64,000 nucleotides of DNA from Bactrocera neohumeralis. Taxonomy: Eukaryota > Arthropoda > Insecta > Diptera > Tephritidae. Numbering within the stretch: the first letter of the stretch is position 1; each line of letters opens with the position of its first letter. Below the pieces are notes generated by a model. It searched no databases. It was given only the letters and a program-made list of their open reading frames with translations, and was not told the DNA's origin. The stretch lies in the NCBI RefSeq assembly GCF_024586455.1, contig NW_026089623.1, positions 8,280,204-8,344,203 on the forward strand, given 5' to 3'. The position numbers were made by a program, and so were the translations under genes. This document shows, one piece after another, positions 43,106 to 53,354 of this stretch.

Positions 43106-43937
43106 TAGTCGTCTCCTAGGTGAACAAAAGACAATACTTACATACATATTTAGATCCTGTAAAAGCAGTGGCGTTTGAATTACTAAATGGTATAAATAAA
43201 AGATTAGGAAATATCGAAAAGAGCAATGCTTTAGGCATGGCATCATTCTTGGATCTTCGTTTCAAAAAGTGCCTTTTCAGACCCCACAATAGCTGTGTAG
43301 TATCATTTCAGATGTAAGTAGAGTAATTCAAGGAGCCCAAGCAAATGAACCACAAGTAGAAACCTCAGAGTTTTCAATATGGAGCTATATAGACTCCAAT
43401 ATTGCATCAATCAAGCCGCGAGGTACTAGTAATTCAAGAGCCATTATCGAGGTTCAGCGATATTTGGAAGAGGTAGTAATTGCTCGAAATGCGGACTCCT
43501 TCAAATGGTGGCAGCACAACAAATATAAATATCCATATCTGTCTCCCATCTACCATAAAATTAGGATATTTAGCGTTATCGGTTCCTTGCTAACGGCTTT
43601 TTTCTCAAGCTGGACTTATTTTAAGTGAAAGGAAAATGCGCTTGGACGATGAAAAAATAAAAATTTTGATTTTTTTAAATGCGAATCACATTATTTTTTA
43701 ATTTGAAAACTAATTTTCATGACTATTATTAATATTAATCAGTATTCATAAATAAAAAATCCATGCTAATTAAATATTGTTGAATATACAAATTATTCTG
43801 TTTCAATTTATGGAAAATTAAAGATATTGCATTAAAATTAGTAGCGATCGCAATAGCTATAAAAAATCACTGTGATTTAAAAATCGCAATCGCTCTTTCC
43901 ACTGAAACTAAAAAATCTAATTCGCTCATCACTACTG
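43106..43937 (+). pseudogene. hAT transposase 3' end
   Basis: The + strand reads AVAFELLNGINKRLGNIEKS, GMASFLDLRFKKCLF, then after a frameshift QRYLEEVVIARNADSFKWWQ and YPYLSPIYHKIRIFSVIGS. It ends LFSQAGLILSERKMRLDDEK, IKILIFLNAN in another frame. W-W-x-H-x4-YPxLS and SERxFSxAG with LxxxxxxxLxLN define the hAT C-terminal dimerisation region. A noncoding tail ends TTCGCTCATCACTA at about 43935, like a hAT 3' terminal repeat. The 5' part is missing, and the left edge abuts the LINE. It is a different hAT from the one at 60282-62977. Confidence 0.8.
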
Positions 43938-44241
43938 TTGTAAGAGTATAAATATTGGTTAATTTACCAATATGACGTTGTAAAACCCCTTTATACAAAC
44001 TCAAATATAACAAGAGTTTGTGGACTTGTAAAACCATTATATGTAAGTAAAACTTGTTAAAAACCGTAACCTGGTTCCCTTAAGCTTCACAGTTAATATT
44101 CCATCAACTGGAGTACCATTGTTGTTCAAACATTTCAATAATTTTTAGTTTCAAAATTAAACACTTCTATCAACTTTTCAAAAAGTCAATCAGATTTCTT
44201 TTTCTTGTTTTAATATTTTTTGGAAACGTAAAATTTGTTTC

Positions 44242-44529
44242 GGGGTCTCTCATCCGAGGCTGTCGTTTAGATTTCATTGGGGGGCTTTTTCCGTGGCGGG
44301 TCCCAAACCCAACGCACAACCCTATGTAGGGGATGTTTCGCCTTCTCACATTAGCTCGCCTTCGAACGGATGTTCTTAGGCTACCCAGAGGATACTTGGT
44401 CAAAGACCGGAAGTAGTGAGCTGCTTGAGCCATGTGTAAAAGAATCGTTTCTGGCCACTCCCAAGTGAATGGCGATCAGAGAACTTTCCTCACTTGCGTG
44501 AACTTCTACACATAACTCCATCCTCCAGC
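44242..44529 (+). repeat. Dispersed repeat C, copy 2, fused to RTE 3' part
   Basis: Similar to 3207-3462 from GGGGTCTCTCATCCGAGGCT to ACTTGCGTGAACTTCTACAC. It has an additional ATGTTTCGCCTTCTCACATTAGCTC stretch where copy 1 is altered. It continues through ATAACTCCATCCTCCAGC into RTE LINE sequence at about 44530, in the same orientation. This supports repeat C being the 5' region of the RTE family. Upstream, 43938-44241 is unassigned AT-rich sequence. Confidence 0.7.
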
Positions 44530-45115
44530 ATTAACACCACCAACAATGTCAGCCTGGAAATCCAACGCAGGATTGCTCTTGCCAACTTCGGACTGAGTAG
44601 GCAATTGAAAAGTAAAGTCCTCTCTCGACGAACAAAAGCTAAACTCTATAAGTCGCTCATAATTCCCGTCCTACTATATGATGCAGAGGCTTGGGCGATG
44701 ACAACAACCGATGAGTCGACGTTACGAGTTTTCGAGAGAAAAATTCTGCGAAAGATTTATGGTCCTTTGCGCATTGGCCACGGCGAATATCGCATTCGAT
44801 GGAACGATGAGCTGTACGAGATATATGACGACATTGACATAGTTCAGTGAATTAAAAGACAGCGGCTACGTTGGCTAGGTCATGTTGTCCGGATGGATGA
44901 AAACACTCCAGCTCTGAAAGTATTCGACGCAGTACCCGCCGGGCGAAGCAGAGGAAGAGGAAGACCTCCACTCCGTTGGAAGGACCAAGTGGAGAAGGAC
45001 CTGGTTTCGCTTGGAATATCCAATAGGCCACGTAGCGAAAAGAAGAAACGACTGGCGCGCTGTTGTTAGCTCGGCTATAACCACGTAAGCGGTGTCTACG
45101 CCAATTAAGAAGAAA
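44530..45115 (+). mobile_element. RTE-like LINE, copy 4 (3' end, internally deleted copy)
   Basis: The + strand reads INTTNNVSLEIQRRIALANF, then GLSRQLKSKVLSRRTKAKLY, PVLLYDAEAWAMTTTDESTL and YGPLRIGHGEYRIRWNDELY. A stop interrupts at 44848, where the family has Arg. GRGRPPLRWKDQVEKDLVSL follows, and the element ends CAATTAAGAAGAA at about 45112. The WYF of the family's ANRWYFGLSR is deleted. Together with repeat C it forms a 5'-end-plus-3'-end derivative lacking the endonuclease and most of the reverse transcriptase. Confidence 0.88.
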
Positions 45116-45277
45116 ATTTGTTTCGAGGACGTAGAAATTGAAGGCAAATGAAAACCCATCAAGTGACATGTTAGTATAGAGTAAATAGCTTTTTTTTTAT
45201 TATGATTTTACATTGTACCTAGTATATAAAAATAAAATACTAACAACAATTCCAGTCTAATTAATTAGGAGAGATAC

Positions 45278-47113
45278 TTAAATGGTAAATGTTAAGAAAT
45301 ACATTTGCTGTTGTCTTACTAGGTCGGAAGGCTTCTTGCGTTTCAACCGGATTTCTCGCCCAGCAGTTTCGATGAGTCTGGAGGCTTCCTCATTAACGTG
45401 CTGTCTAAGCCTCAGTTCGTGAGACTTTGCTATTTTGGAGATTTCATTTACCACTGAATTCACGCATAGATCACGGTGCAGGTCAGCAGATCTAATGTAC
45501 CAAGGAGCATTAACTAAATTCCTTAGTACCTTACTTTGAAGGCACTGAATGCTGGCAATACAGCTTTGACTTGAGCAACCCCATAGTTGGGCTCCGTAGG
45601 CCCAAATTGGCTTTAGAACTTCATTATATATTAACAGTTTGTTTGAGTTTGCCAAATTTCATATCAAGCTCGTTTCTTTTTTTTGGACATGCTCTTTCCA
45701 GCGTAGCTTAGCATCTAAGGTGATACCTAGGTACTTAGCACTGTTATGATGTGGTATAGGAATGTTATTTATATAAATTGGACAATATGAAGGTAAAGTC
45801 GACATAAATTGATTTGGTGTCGTTTAATTTTATGCGCCACTTAGATGCCCACTTAGTAATTGCGTTGACTACTGTCTTCACTCGTCGACTAGATACTGAA
45901 GTTGACTCTCCAGCTGCTAACAAAGCTGTGTCATCCGCAAATGCCGCTGTCATACAACTAGAATCAGATGGGAGGCACTGGTAAAAAGCAAATAAAGCAT
46001 TGGCCCCAACACACTTCCCTGGGGAACACCCGCTTCTATCGGTTGCAAGTTTTAATATGCATCCTCTTGTTTAATGCGGAAGTATCTATCTTTTAAGTAT
46101 GAAGCAATTATTTCACAAAATTGTTGGGGTAGCACGTATTTTTATTTGAGCAGTAGACCCGTATGCCAAATTGTGTCAAAAGCTTGAGACACGTCCAAAA
46201 AGGCCCCCGTACAAACGTTCTTTTTATCGATTGTATTTTCAACGAAATTAACGATTCGGTGTACCTGGTCAATTGTTGAATGGTGGTCACAGAAGCCAAA
46301 TTAATGTGTTGGTATTAGGTGTTTATGAGCGATTATTGGTTTGAGTCTATTTATGAGTACATTCTCAAAGATTTTAGATTAAGCTGGCAGTAGCGAAATT
46401 GGTCTATATGGTGTAACATCGTGTGCTGGCTTACCCGGCTTAAACATCATAATGATTTCAGATACTTTCCAAAGCGATGGCACGTATCTTAGACATAAAG
46501 CACTGTTTATAATGTTTACAAGTTTTTTTATACAATTCTTTGGTAAATTGCATAATATTTCTCCAGTTATTAAATCGTACTCAGGTGCTTTTTTGAGACT
46601 TGTGTTCCCGATAAGACTTTTAATTTCTTTAATAGTAACAGGAGAACTGCTGATGTGTGGATCTACCCAACTATTTTTAAAGTTTATCTCATACCCACCT
46701 TTATGCGTAAATGTGTTTCTCAAATGATTTGCAAATTCAACAGCTTTCTGTTCATTCGTTTTGGCCCATTCAGTTTCGTTTAGTTTTAATGGTGCTACAT
46801 GTTTTATCTGTTTATTAATATTTCTTGTAGCTTTCCAGAGTAAATAGTCGGTGGATTTAAACTAAAATCGCCGTGCATCTATTAAGCTCAGTTTTGAGAG
46901 CAGAGGATCTGGTTTGGTGCCATCTCCGTCGAAGCTTGCGCTTTTTATGGATACTCTCTAAGATGTGTTTTGGGTATTTGGGACCACTTAGATTCACGCG
47001 GGTATTTGGTGTACTCTTCCACGCAGTGTTTTGAATTATTTTTGTGAAATCTTCAACATCACAGTCCAATTCAATACAAGTCGTGTGCTTAAGCTTTGGG
47101 TCGACTTTATTCA
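45278..47113 (-). pseudogene. Jockey-like LINE reverse transcriptase
   Basis: Linker at 46857-47113 (ILESIHKKRKLRRRWHQTRS), then SLKKAPEYDLITGEILCNLP and FKPGKPAHDVTPYRPISLLP at 46379-46600. A weak FLDVSQAFDTIWHTGLLLK block is at about 46150-46220, and a GVPQGSVLGP-like block near 46000-46030. The palm AAFADDTALLAAGESTSVSS is at 45890-45953, with FADD intact. The C-terminal part is KPIWAYGAQLWGCSSQSCIA at 45540-45620. At least five frame breaks. Recognised as jockey type from FADDTALL and the C-terminal YGxQLWG block. Confidence 0.85.
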
Positions 47114-47780
47114 CTATACTTTTAAATTTATACCAATTAGTGTGTTTATTACATAACGATGGCTTGGCAGCCGAAATACTATAAATGACTTTTCATACAG
47201 AGTTAGTAGCACTGGGAAATGGTCAGAGCTTAGGTCCGAGCAATTTTTAATACATAAATTGAGTTTCGGTAGTTTATTGATTATAAAGAAGTCAAGAAGG
47301 TCTGGCAATTTCTGTCTATCTGTAGGCCAATTAGTGGGTGTTCCTGTAGAAACAAAATTGCATCCAACTGCTTGAATAGCTTTGAGAAGTTCTCGACCTT
47401 TGGTTGTAGTTAAACGAGATATGAAACGATTCCGTCATATTTTTTTAATAAATTCATATACACGTTTCTATTTGTATATTATGTCTAGGTGGACTATACA
47501 GAGCAATAATTAAAATTGTTGTAGCTTGAATTTCTTCCGTCTTAATCGGATCTTCCTCGCAGTGTTCAATATTGCTTTTGATAATTATAGCGCTCCCTCC
47601 TCGTGCTGAGTTTGCCGAGTGTGGTGTGTGATATAATTTATAATTTTTAAATTTTAAAAATGAATGGTTCGTAAAATGCGTTTCAGATAATAGATAAATA
47701 AATTGTAGATGGTACTCAAGAGCGTTGAGCCGCTGATTAAAAGACTTAAATAGTTTTTCTTGCTCATTTAGTTTATCCAA
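47114..47780 (-). pseudogene. Jockey-like LINE endonuclease
   Basis: AP-type endonuclease in pieces. YLLSETHFTNHSFLKFKNYK and ARGGSAIIIKSNIEH belong to the N-terminal half, with the catalytic Glu in SETHFT. After a break near 47454 the C-terminal half reads PDLLDFFIINKLPKLNLCIK and SDLSSDHFPVLLTLYE, with the catalytic SDH motif. The enzyme would nick target DNA to start reverse transcription. Broken by frameshifts. Confidence 0.82.
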
Positions 47781-47807
47781 AATTAGGGATAACAGACTTT
47801 AGAAACT

Positions 47808-48400
47808 TTAGAAACGGAAGGAAGGGATTTTACTTCTTTTGTGTTCACAACGGGTTTGTTTGTCGGGGCATTGGCATTCGAAGACATTAAGTTTGCAGGC
47901 ACTGTTGCTCAAAAGCTTTATTAAAAAGATGTTATTTATTAATTCTGTAATAGTACAATGTAATTCATTAAAATCCTTTACGTCGTTTATTATAATTATT
48001 GGTTTTAGTATCATTGTTGGCCGCCTGCTCTTTATTTTTATTCGCAGCGCTAATAATTGTTGGAGAAGTATCAGCTTTGCGTTTTTTTGAAGAGCGCTTC
48101 TTTTTGAGTATTCATTTAGTTTCTTTAGCTAGCTCATTTTTATCGGTTTCGTATATTTTATCTAAATTCATACTAGAAGGTTTTGATTCAACACTCACAT
48201 GCTTGCTTTTACTAGATTTTAGTTCTTCGTTTTCTCCTATTAATTCATTGTTATCTTTACGTAACTGATTGCACATCGCTTCCAAAGTTCTAAGCCTCTC
48301 ATTTATAAGTGAGGTAGTTTTTTTCTAATTCTCTTATTTTATTTACTCTAAATGAGCTGAGACTGTTTCTCGGCGTCACCTCATGAAGTGGTTCAGCCAT
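47808..48400 (-). pseudogene. Jockey-like LINE ORF1 (gag-like)
   Basis: Starts MAEPLHEVTPRNSLSSFRVN at 48400 and soon meets stops. The last part reads PIIIINDVKDFNELHCTITE, a conserved stretch of jockey-type ORF1 proteins near the RNA-binding region. It then runs to the end with CQCPDKQTRCEHKRS, without the usual zinc knuckles. ORF1 proteins bind the element RNA. Heavily decayed. Confidence 0.7.
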
Positions 48401-48450
48401 TTTTGTTTTCTAATGATTTCTCTACTGGGTATTAGAAACCTGTCGTTTTG

Positions 48451-49399
48451 TCGATAATGCAGTTTGAATAAGAATTTTATTGTTTGTTTTTTTGATTTTA
48501 ATTGACCAGTACGACAGCGCTGATTGCAGTTGAAAATTGTTAGAACAAAACAGATGAATGCACACTGATGTGCACTTTTTTTCCCCCGCGAAAATTAATT
48601 ATTTGAGTGTTTATTTGATTTGTTATTGTTTAAAAGAAAACAAACTTCGATTAAATATGTGATTTGTTTTGAATTATTTTTACCAATTGCTACCACTAAT
48701 CCAAGTAAATCGATGTGAAACGTGTTGACAACATAAATGCCTCCCACGGCGCACACACCCACGAATTACCACAGATTGGATTATTTGCAAATTGTCGCAA
48801 TTACGGAGCACACTTGGATGTTGACCACACTCAATGATAGATAACTGATCAATGTGTTTTTCTCTAACACACGTCCATACTCCTATACCTTGAGTAAACA
48901 TTTAGATATATAAATGAAACTTAGTATCCGTGTTTCTCGGTTTCTCGGGAATGTTGGTGGGCGCAATCGGACCCCAACATTAATTGGGAACTTATAAAGT
49001 GACAGAAGTAAGTTCCACTAATTTCAACCAAATAAGTAGGGCACATTGCCCTCACATTCGTAGGTTAAAGTGCACAAATAGGCTAAATCAATAGACAACC
49101 ACACCTACTTCCCATACAACACAACCTTAAATTCCCTCTGATTTTTTCACTTTTAAGTAAACAAATACAGCACTATAGCGGAATAAAACGAGAATAGTGC
49201 CGTTAAAGCGTACCATCTATGGTTTGAATGGGGAGTTTTCTTAAACCTCACATAGTACCTGTATTATAGCGGACTCACTTTTTTTGTATTCACTTTAGCA
49301 TTTATCAAAATCAATAGAAAAACGAGAATTTTATTTAAAAAAAAAGTGTATTTTAAAAATTGGTAAACTGAGGGAGATCGCTGTTGTTATCGAAAAAAG
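48451..49399. other. Unassigned stretch between LINE and BEL copy 2
   Basis: AT-rich. A minus-strand frame at 48680-48901 is not recognised. At 48950-48970 there is TTGGTGGGCGCAATCGGACC CCAACATTAA, which has the look of the joint between an LTR and a primer-binding site on the + strand, but I find no paired LTR. Nothing else is supported. Confidence 0.35.
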
Positions 49400-50900
49400 G
49401 TGTAAGGGATCCCCTCGTGTGTCTTTTTATTCCCTTTTGTGTGAGGAATCAGGTGGTGTTATGTGTGTGGGATGATGATGATGTGGATTGTAAGTGGTGA
49501 TATTGTGGGTTTTTTGAAGGTTGCGTATCAGTGTTGTGAATCTGTGTCGATGTTGTGTGCTAATGTGGTGGTAATCCTCCGTAGAAAATTGCGGTCGCGA
49601 AGGTCGTCTGATGGCATTACGGTCGGTGACGCCCAGCGTCCAGTCCGGCGGCACTGAAAATCTGTTATACACTCACTCGTGAGATAGGTAGGCGCTAGAC
49701 GCTGGCGTAGCTGAGGTGTCCTTCCCTTGAAGATGCCACAGTGTGGAAACCGATGTCGGCGACAACGTAGAGCGCATTGAATTCGTTGTGGTTCCGGAGT
49801 CAGTGGTTGTGTGTCACTAGGCGGAACCGTTGGCACTGCTCGGGGAGATGTGGTGGTGATAATTGTTCGCTGCGCTGTTACTGGTGTAGCTTTAGAGCGC
49901 GGAACAGTAATGGCCGAATGTATAGTGGGTGTTGGTGCAGTGGGCATATCGGCATCCATATTTATCTGTTGAAAAATGTTATTTTAATTATCTTTGCGAT
50001 ATATATCATATGTTAGTTGGTGCCACGTAATGTAGAGATCGACTACGCGAATGTGACCGTCGGAGCCGTGATCATGATGGAGAATTTTAATTCTGTCCCA
50101 ACGGTTTAATAAAGACAGCGACTCCACGCCTGGCTCAGGTGTGGCCAGAATGGGCACTCTTTTAAGAAACTGCCCTGGCGTAGGGGCAGTAAAGTGTTAG
50201 GGATCTTGCGAGAATGCAGCGAGAGGCCATGAGTTGAAAACGGCTTCAATTTAAGTTAACAAGGTCGTGATTTTTTCATAATTAATCAAATTATGAGGAG
50301 CGGTTGGGGAGCGTATTTTTGGACAATGTCAGGTGAGACTTGTTTTATGAAATCCACAACCTCTTTTTCTGTAGCCCTTTGAGCTCCGATAAATTCTTTA
50401 CCATTATCGATCACGATTTTTGATAGAAAGCGACGTCAACCGACGAAGTGAGCAAATCCGTCATTAAAGCCGTCATCGTCAGGTAAGTACATATCTAAAG
50501 GTGTACTGCTTTTGTCGTGAAACAGACAAAACCGGCCATATAGCGTGAGAGTAAGAGATCTTAGCATAGACGCCTTTATATGAAAACGCCCAGCAAAATC
50601 GACACCTGTGGTGGTGAAAAGCAGAGAAAAATTGCAGCGGTCAGGTGGAAGCGCTGCCATAATCTGCGCTCGTACATGAAGATGCACCACTATATAAGGG
50701 GCTTAAGTTGGGGTATGTACAATTCTTGGCAGACCATAGGTTGCATGAGGCGATGTTCGGCGTGGATCATTAAAATATGGCTGTATATGAGGAATAAGGT
50801 GGCAAATGGACACCTCTCTGGTATTATTATAAGGTAGAGCAGACCTTTCGTGTCTAGAAATGGGCTTAGAACTAAGAATGAGCACTTAAATGTTTACATT
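49400..50900 (-). mobile_element. BEL/Pao retrotransposon, copy 2 (fragment)
   Basis: The minus strand holds part of the integrase (50040-50890; VHLHVRAQIMAALPPDRCNF, then TTTGVDFAGRFHIKASMLRS with the first catalytic Asp, GRFCLFHDKSSTPLDMYLPD) and the downstream zinc-knuckle ORF (49430-49959). About 70-85 percent similar by eye to copy 1. It carries deletions relative to copy 1 at about 50300-50320 and in the integrase end and spacer (around 50030-50075). Much more decayed. Protease and reverse transcriptase are absent. Confidence 0.85.
49430..49959 (-). pseudogene. BEL downstream ORF, second copy
   Basis: Begins MDADMPTAPTPTIHSAITVP at 49959, matching the ORF at 37692 of copy 1. The knuckle region is damaged: CALRCRRHRFPHCGIFKGRT stands where copy 1 has CPLCRRPNRLQHGSIFRSM. 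After RTPQLRQRLAPTYLTSECIT the sequence is altered by deletion, and the C-x2-C-x4-H-x4-C unit is not intact. The shared start and position after integrase in two separate insertions show the ORF belongs to this BEL family. Confidence 0.7.
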
Positions 50901-51299
50901 GCACTATTTATTGTGACGTTATTTGCTTTTCATCTTTGATTGTCGCAATATTCGTTTGAACATATAAAATAATGAAATGTGCAACGGAAATGCAATGTGA
51001 TCTAGTGTAAGTGCCCTAGTATGTTTCGAAATATGATATGCATATTTCGTGTGGTCGCAACGTTGTTGCGATAATAAAAAAGGAAAATATTTTAAGCTGA
51101 CCAATTGACTAAGTATTTCGAAAGCATTATTAAAAATTTTCATATAATTTCGTTTTATTAAACAATTATTAATTGGTTCAAGACTTTGTAAGTCTATATT
51201 ATCATTAAATTCGTACTACTCATTATTACATCTTAGTGTATATACATACTTGTTGAAACATTAACTCAAAGTCGCTACTATCGCCTAGCGGTAATAATA

Positions 51300-51944
51300 C
51301 AAGGTGCGTTCCAAAGTAGACAGGAATCTAGCGCCCCTAGGTGGCGCCATCTATATAACGACTGGTACGTTAGAATCTCCTATCTTTATCGATTGGAAGT
51401 GAAGTTATTGCGTTTTAAGTGTCAGTATGTTTGTGTTATCGGTGCGAAAATGAACTTCGAACAAAGAGCCTACATTGAATTTTGTTTTAAAATTGGTAAA
51501 ACTTTTACCGAAACCTTTCAATTGATGAAACAAGTTTTTGGCGATGATTCCCTTTCTCGTAGCAGAGTGCACGAGTAGTTTCAACGTTTTCAAAGTTGTC
51601 GGGTGGACATAAATGACGATCAACATGTGGGCCAATCCAAATCTGTGATCACCGGAAATTTCATCGAAACTGTGCTTGAATTCATCAAAAATTAGCCGAA
51701 ATCATCATTGAAATTCATGGAAAAGGAATTGAACATCTCCAAAATATCGATTTATCGCATTTTAGCGAAAGGAAAGCGTTATACAGATGTAGAGGAGAGG
51801 AGAGATTGTTCGATATGCTTTTGAACCGTGCTAAAAGCTATATTGAAGCAGAAGGAGACTATTTTGAATAAAATAAATTGATTTTGCCTAAAAACCTTTT
51901 GTTCGGTTTTTTTTTAAGTCCTCTTTACTTTGGAACGCACCTTG
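51300..51944 (+). mobile_element. Mariner family M1, copy 2 (645-bp deletion derivative)
   Basis: Perfect-looking ends CAAGGTGCGTTCCAAAGTAG and, inverted, CAAGGTGCGTTCCAAAGTAA, with TA on both sides. The transposase N-terminus reads MNFEQRAYIEFCFKIGKTFT, VFGDDSLSRSRVHE (stop replacing Trp), SVITGNFIETVLEFIKN, ELNISKISIYRIL. It then jumps to KGKRYTDVEE near the C-terminus, so about 600 bp with the catalytic residues are missing. Both terminal repeats are intact, so it could have been mobilised by an active relative. Confidence 0.9.
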
Positions 51945-52255
51945 TATAGATGTGTATAGTATTACTAATTCTGTTGGGATTTTGATAGCAAAAATTATAC
52001 ATTTGTCTGTAAGGGATCCTAGATAAATTTTTTTAAATTTTTGGGAATCTATGTTATACTTTGTTATTTCTTGGTCGGTTATCACATTACTGTGTAAAAT
52101 GCCTAAACCACTTGCTGCTATATTGTCTTTTATGTGTTCTACATTGTCCTGTAAAATTCAGTCCAAATTGTTGTCAGGATTAAAAGTTTCAGGATCCATT
52201 GCCCCTGCAAATTTGTATTTCTGTTTATGGTTGTTTAAATGTATATCGTTTACAT
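51945..52255 (-). pseudogene. Env-like ORF of the gypsy-type element, N-terminal part
   Basis: Reads a short stretch ending NVITDQEITKYNIDSQKFKK, then IYLGSLTDKCIIFAIKIPTE and LVILYTSI, at which point the M1 mariner copy 2 is inserted (TA at 51945-51946). The N-terminal layout resembles the envelope protein of insect errantiviruses (a GILHSN-x-(I/M)TD-x-EI-x-x-Y region). This is a family-level comparison. Possible continuation beyond the mariner at 50901-51299 is too decayed to confirm. It is truncated and does not encode a full glycoprotein. Confidence 0.6.
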
Positions 52256-52259
52256 TTTT

Positions 52260-53330
52260 TTTTATAAATTTCGGTTGTTCGTTATATCAAACACTTTTAT
52301 AATTCTTTACGTAACTTATATTTCTTTCTTCCACATATTTTTCTCTGTTTTCATTACTCTTATTTATTCGCTTAGACTTTTCATTAAATATACCTTACCT
52401 TCTTCGATATTTATTGGTTTTTTTCTTTTGTAACTGAGTGGTAACTGTTATTATACCATTCTATAGCCGAGCTCATTTTATTTGTTATACTTGAATTTTT
52501 ATTTTCTATACCTAATACTCCAAATTTTTTCTCCTAGTGTATTGTGTAGGCGTTCTACATAAGAATTGCCGCTGTGATTATTCGGCTTAACGAGATGTAG
52601 TTCAATATTTTCGTTTCTGAGGAAATCTTTAACATTAATGCTTTTAAATTCGTAATCAGCAATAAGTTTTTTAAAGTGCCCTCTTTGTGACTTATATTGG
52701 TTTATTTTCTCGATTATTCTTTGGCTAATCCTATCTTCGAGAAAAAATTAATTGGCAAATTTAGAAAACCTGTCTATAAAGGTTAGAAAATTCGCTTTCG
52801 AGTTAGTGTAGCAATCCATGTGAATTATTTCTTCGCAATCTTTCGGTGTTATGTTAAATTAAATTGAGCTCTTATAGGTCGCCTATCATATTTAACTCTG
52901 TTGATGTATCGCAATTGTTTACGAATTTGTGTATAAGTTTTTTCAAGTTTTGTAAGTAGATGTGTCTTTTAATTCCCTCGTAGTTCTCGGATATTACTGT
53001 GTGTCCTCTTTTGAACTTGTGATAATTTTGGATATGCCTGTAAGCTTCTTCCTCGCTATTTACATCTTTAGCGTGATACGAACATTTAACAAATTTAGTG
53101 TTGTCAAATCCATCAAATAACTCGATAATTTTTTTTTGTAATTTATTATATTCATGGTCATTAATTTCGCCATATATGCCAATTTTGCCTGAAGTGATAT
53201 GTCTTCTGAGGATATTAGAAATATTATTGTTGAAATCTGCTGGTGATACATATATTTTTTTATTGCTGTGTTTTATTTCTAACTCCAATTGTTTGTTATC
53301 TATTCAAATTATCTGAGTTTAAACCGATTG
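52260..53330 (-). pseudogene. Gypsy-type integrase
   Basis: Upstream part 52872-53288: KIYVSPADFNNNISNILRRH, a region before the zinc finger, then RHIQNYHKFKRGHTVISENY and GIKRHIYLQNLKKLIHKFVN, the HHCC domain. After stops the core reads KKLIADYEFKSINVKDFL, NENIELHLVKPNNHSGNSYV and ERLHNTLGEKI, containing the D and the S-G-x-x-E-R region with the catalytic Glu. The C-terminus reaches NIEEGKVYLMKSLSK. Broken by at least four stops. Integrase joins the element's DNA to the host genome. Confidence 0.8.
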
Positions 53331-53354
53331 ACTATGGTGTCCAAAATGGGTATA

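Larger units (their letters stand above)
45191..48450 (-). mobile_element. Jockey-like LINE, nearly full length
   Basis: A minus-strand element with both ORF regions. It ends at the left in a short poly(A) (T-run at about 45191-45199 on the + strand) and starts at the right near 48450. ORF1 begins at ATG 48400 (MAEPLHEVTPRNSLSSF), is broken by many stops, and ends near 47808. ORF2 runs from about 47780 to 45278 with about eight frame breaks. The order of domains (gag-like ORF1, endonuclease, reverse transcriptase) is that of the jockey group. It is the most complete LINE in the window. Confidence 0.88.

Noticed and set aside
48940..48975. TGTTGGTGGGCGCAATCGGA looking like an LTR/primer-binding joint
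   Set aside because: No paired LTR and no + strand gag or pol follows it before the minus-strand BEL copy.
50901..51299. Minus-strand frame at 50919-51143 as env continuation
   Set aside because: Too decayed and short to assign; included only as possible within the gypsy-type element.
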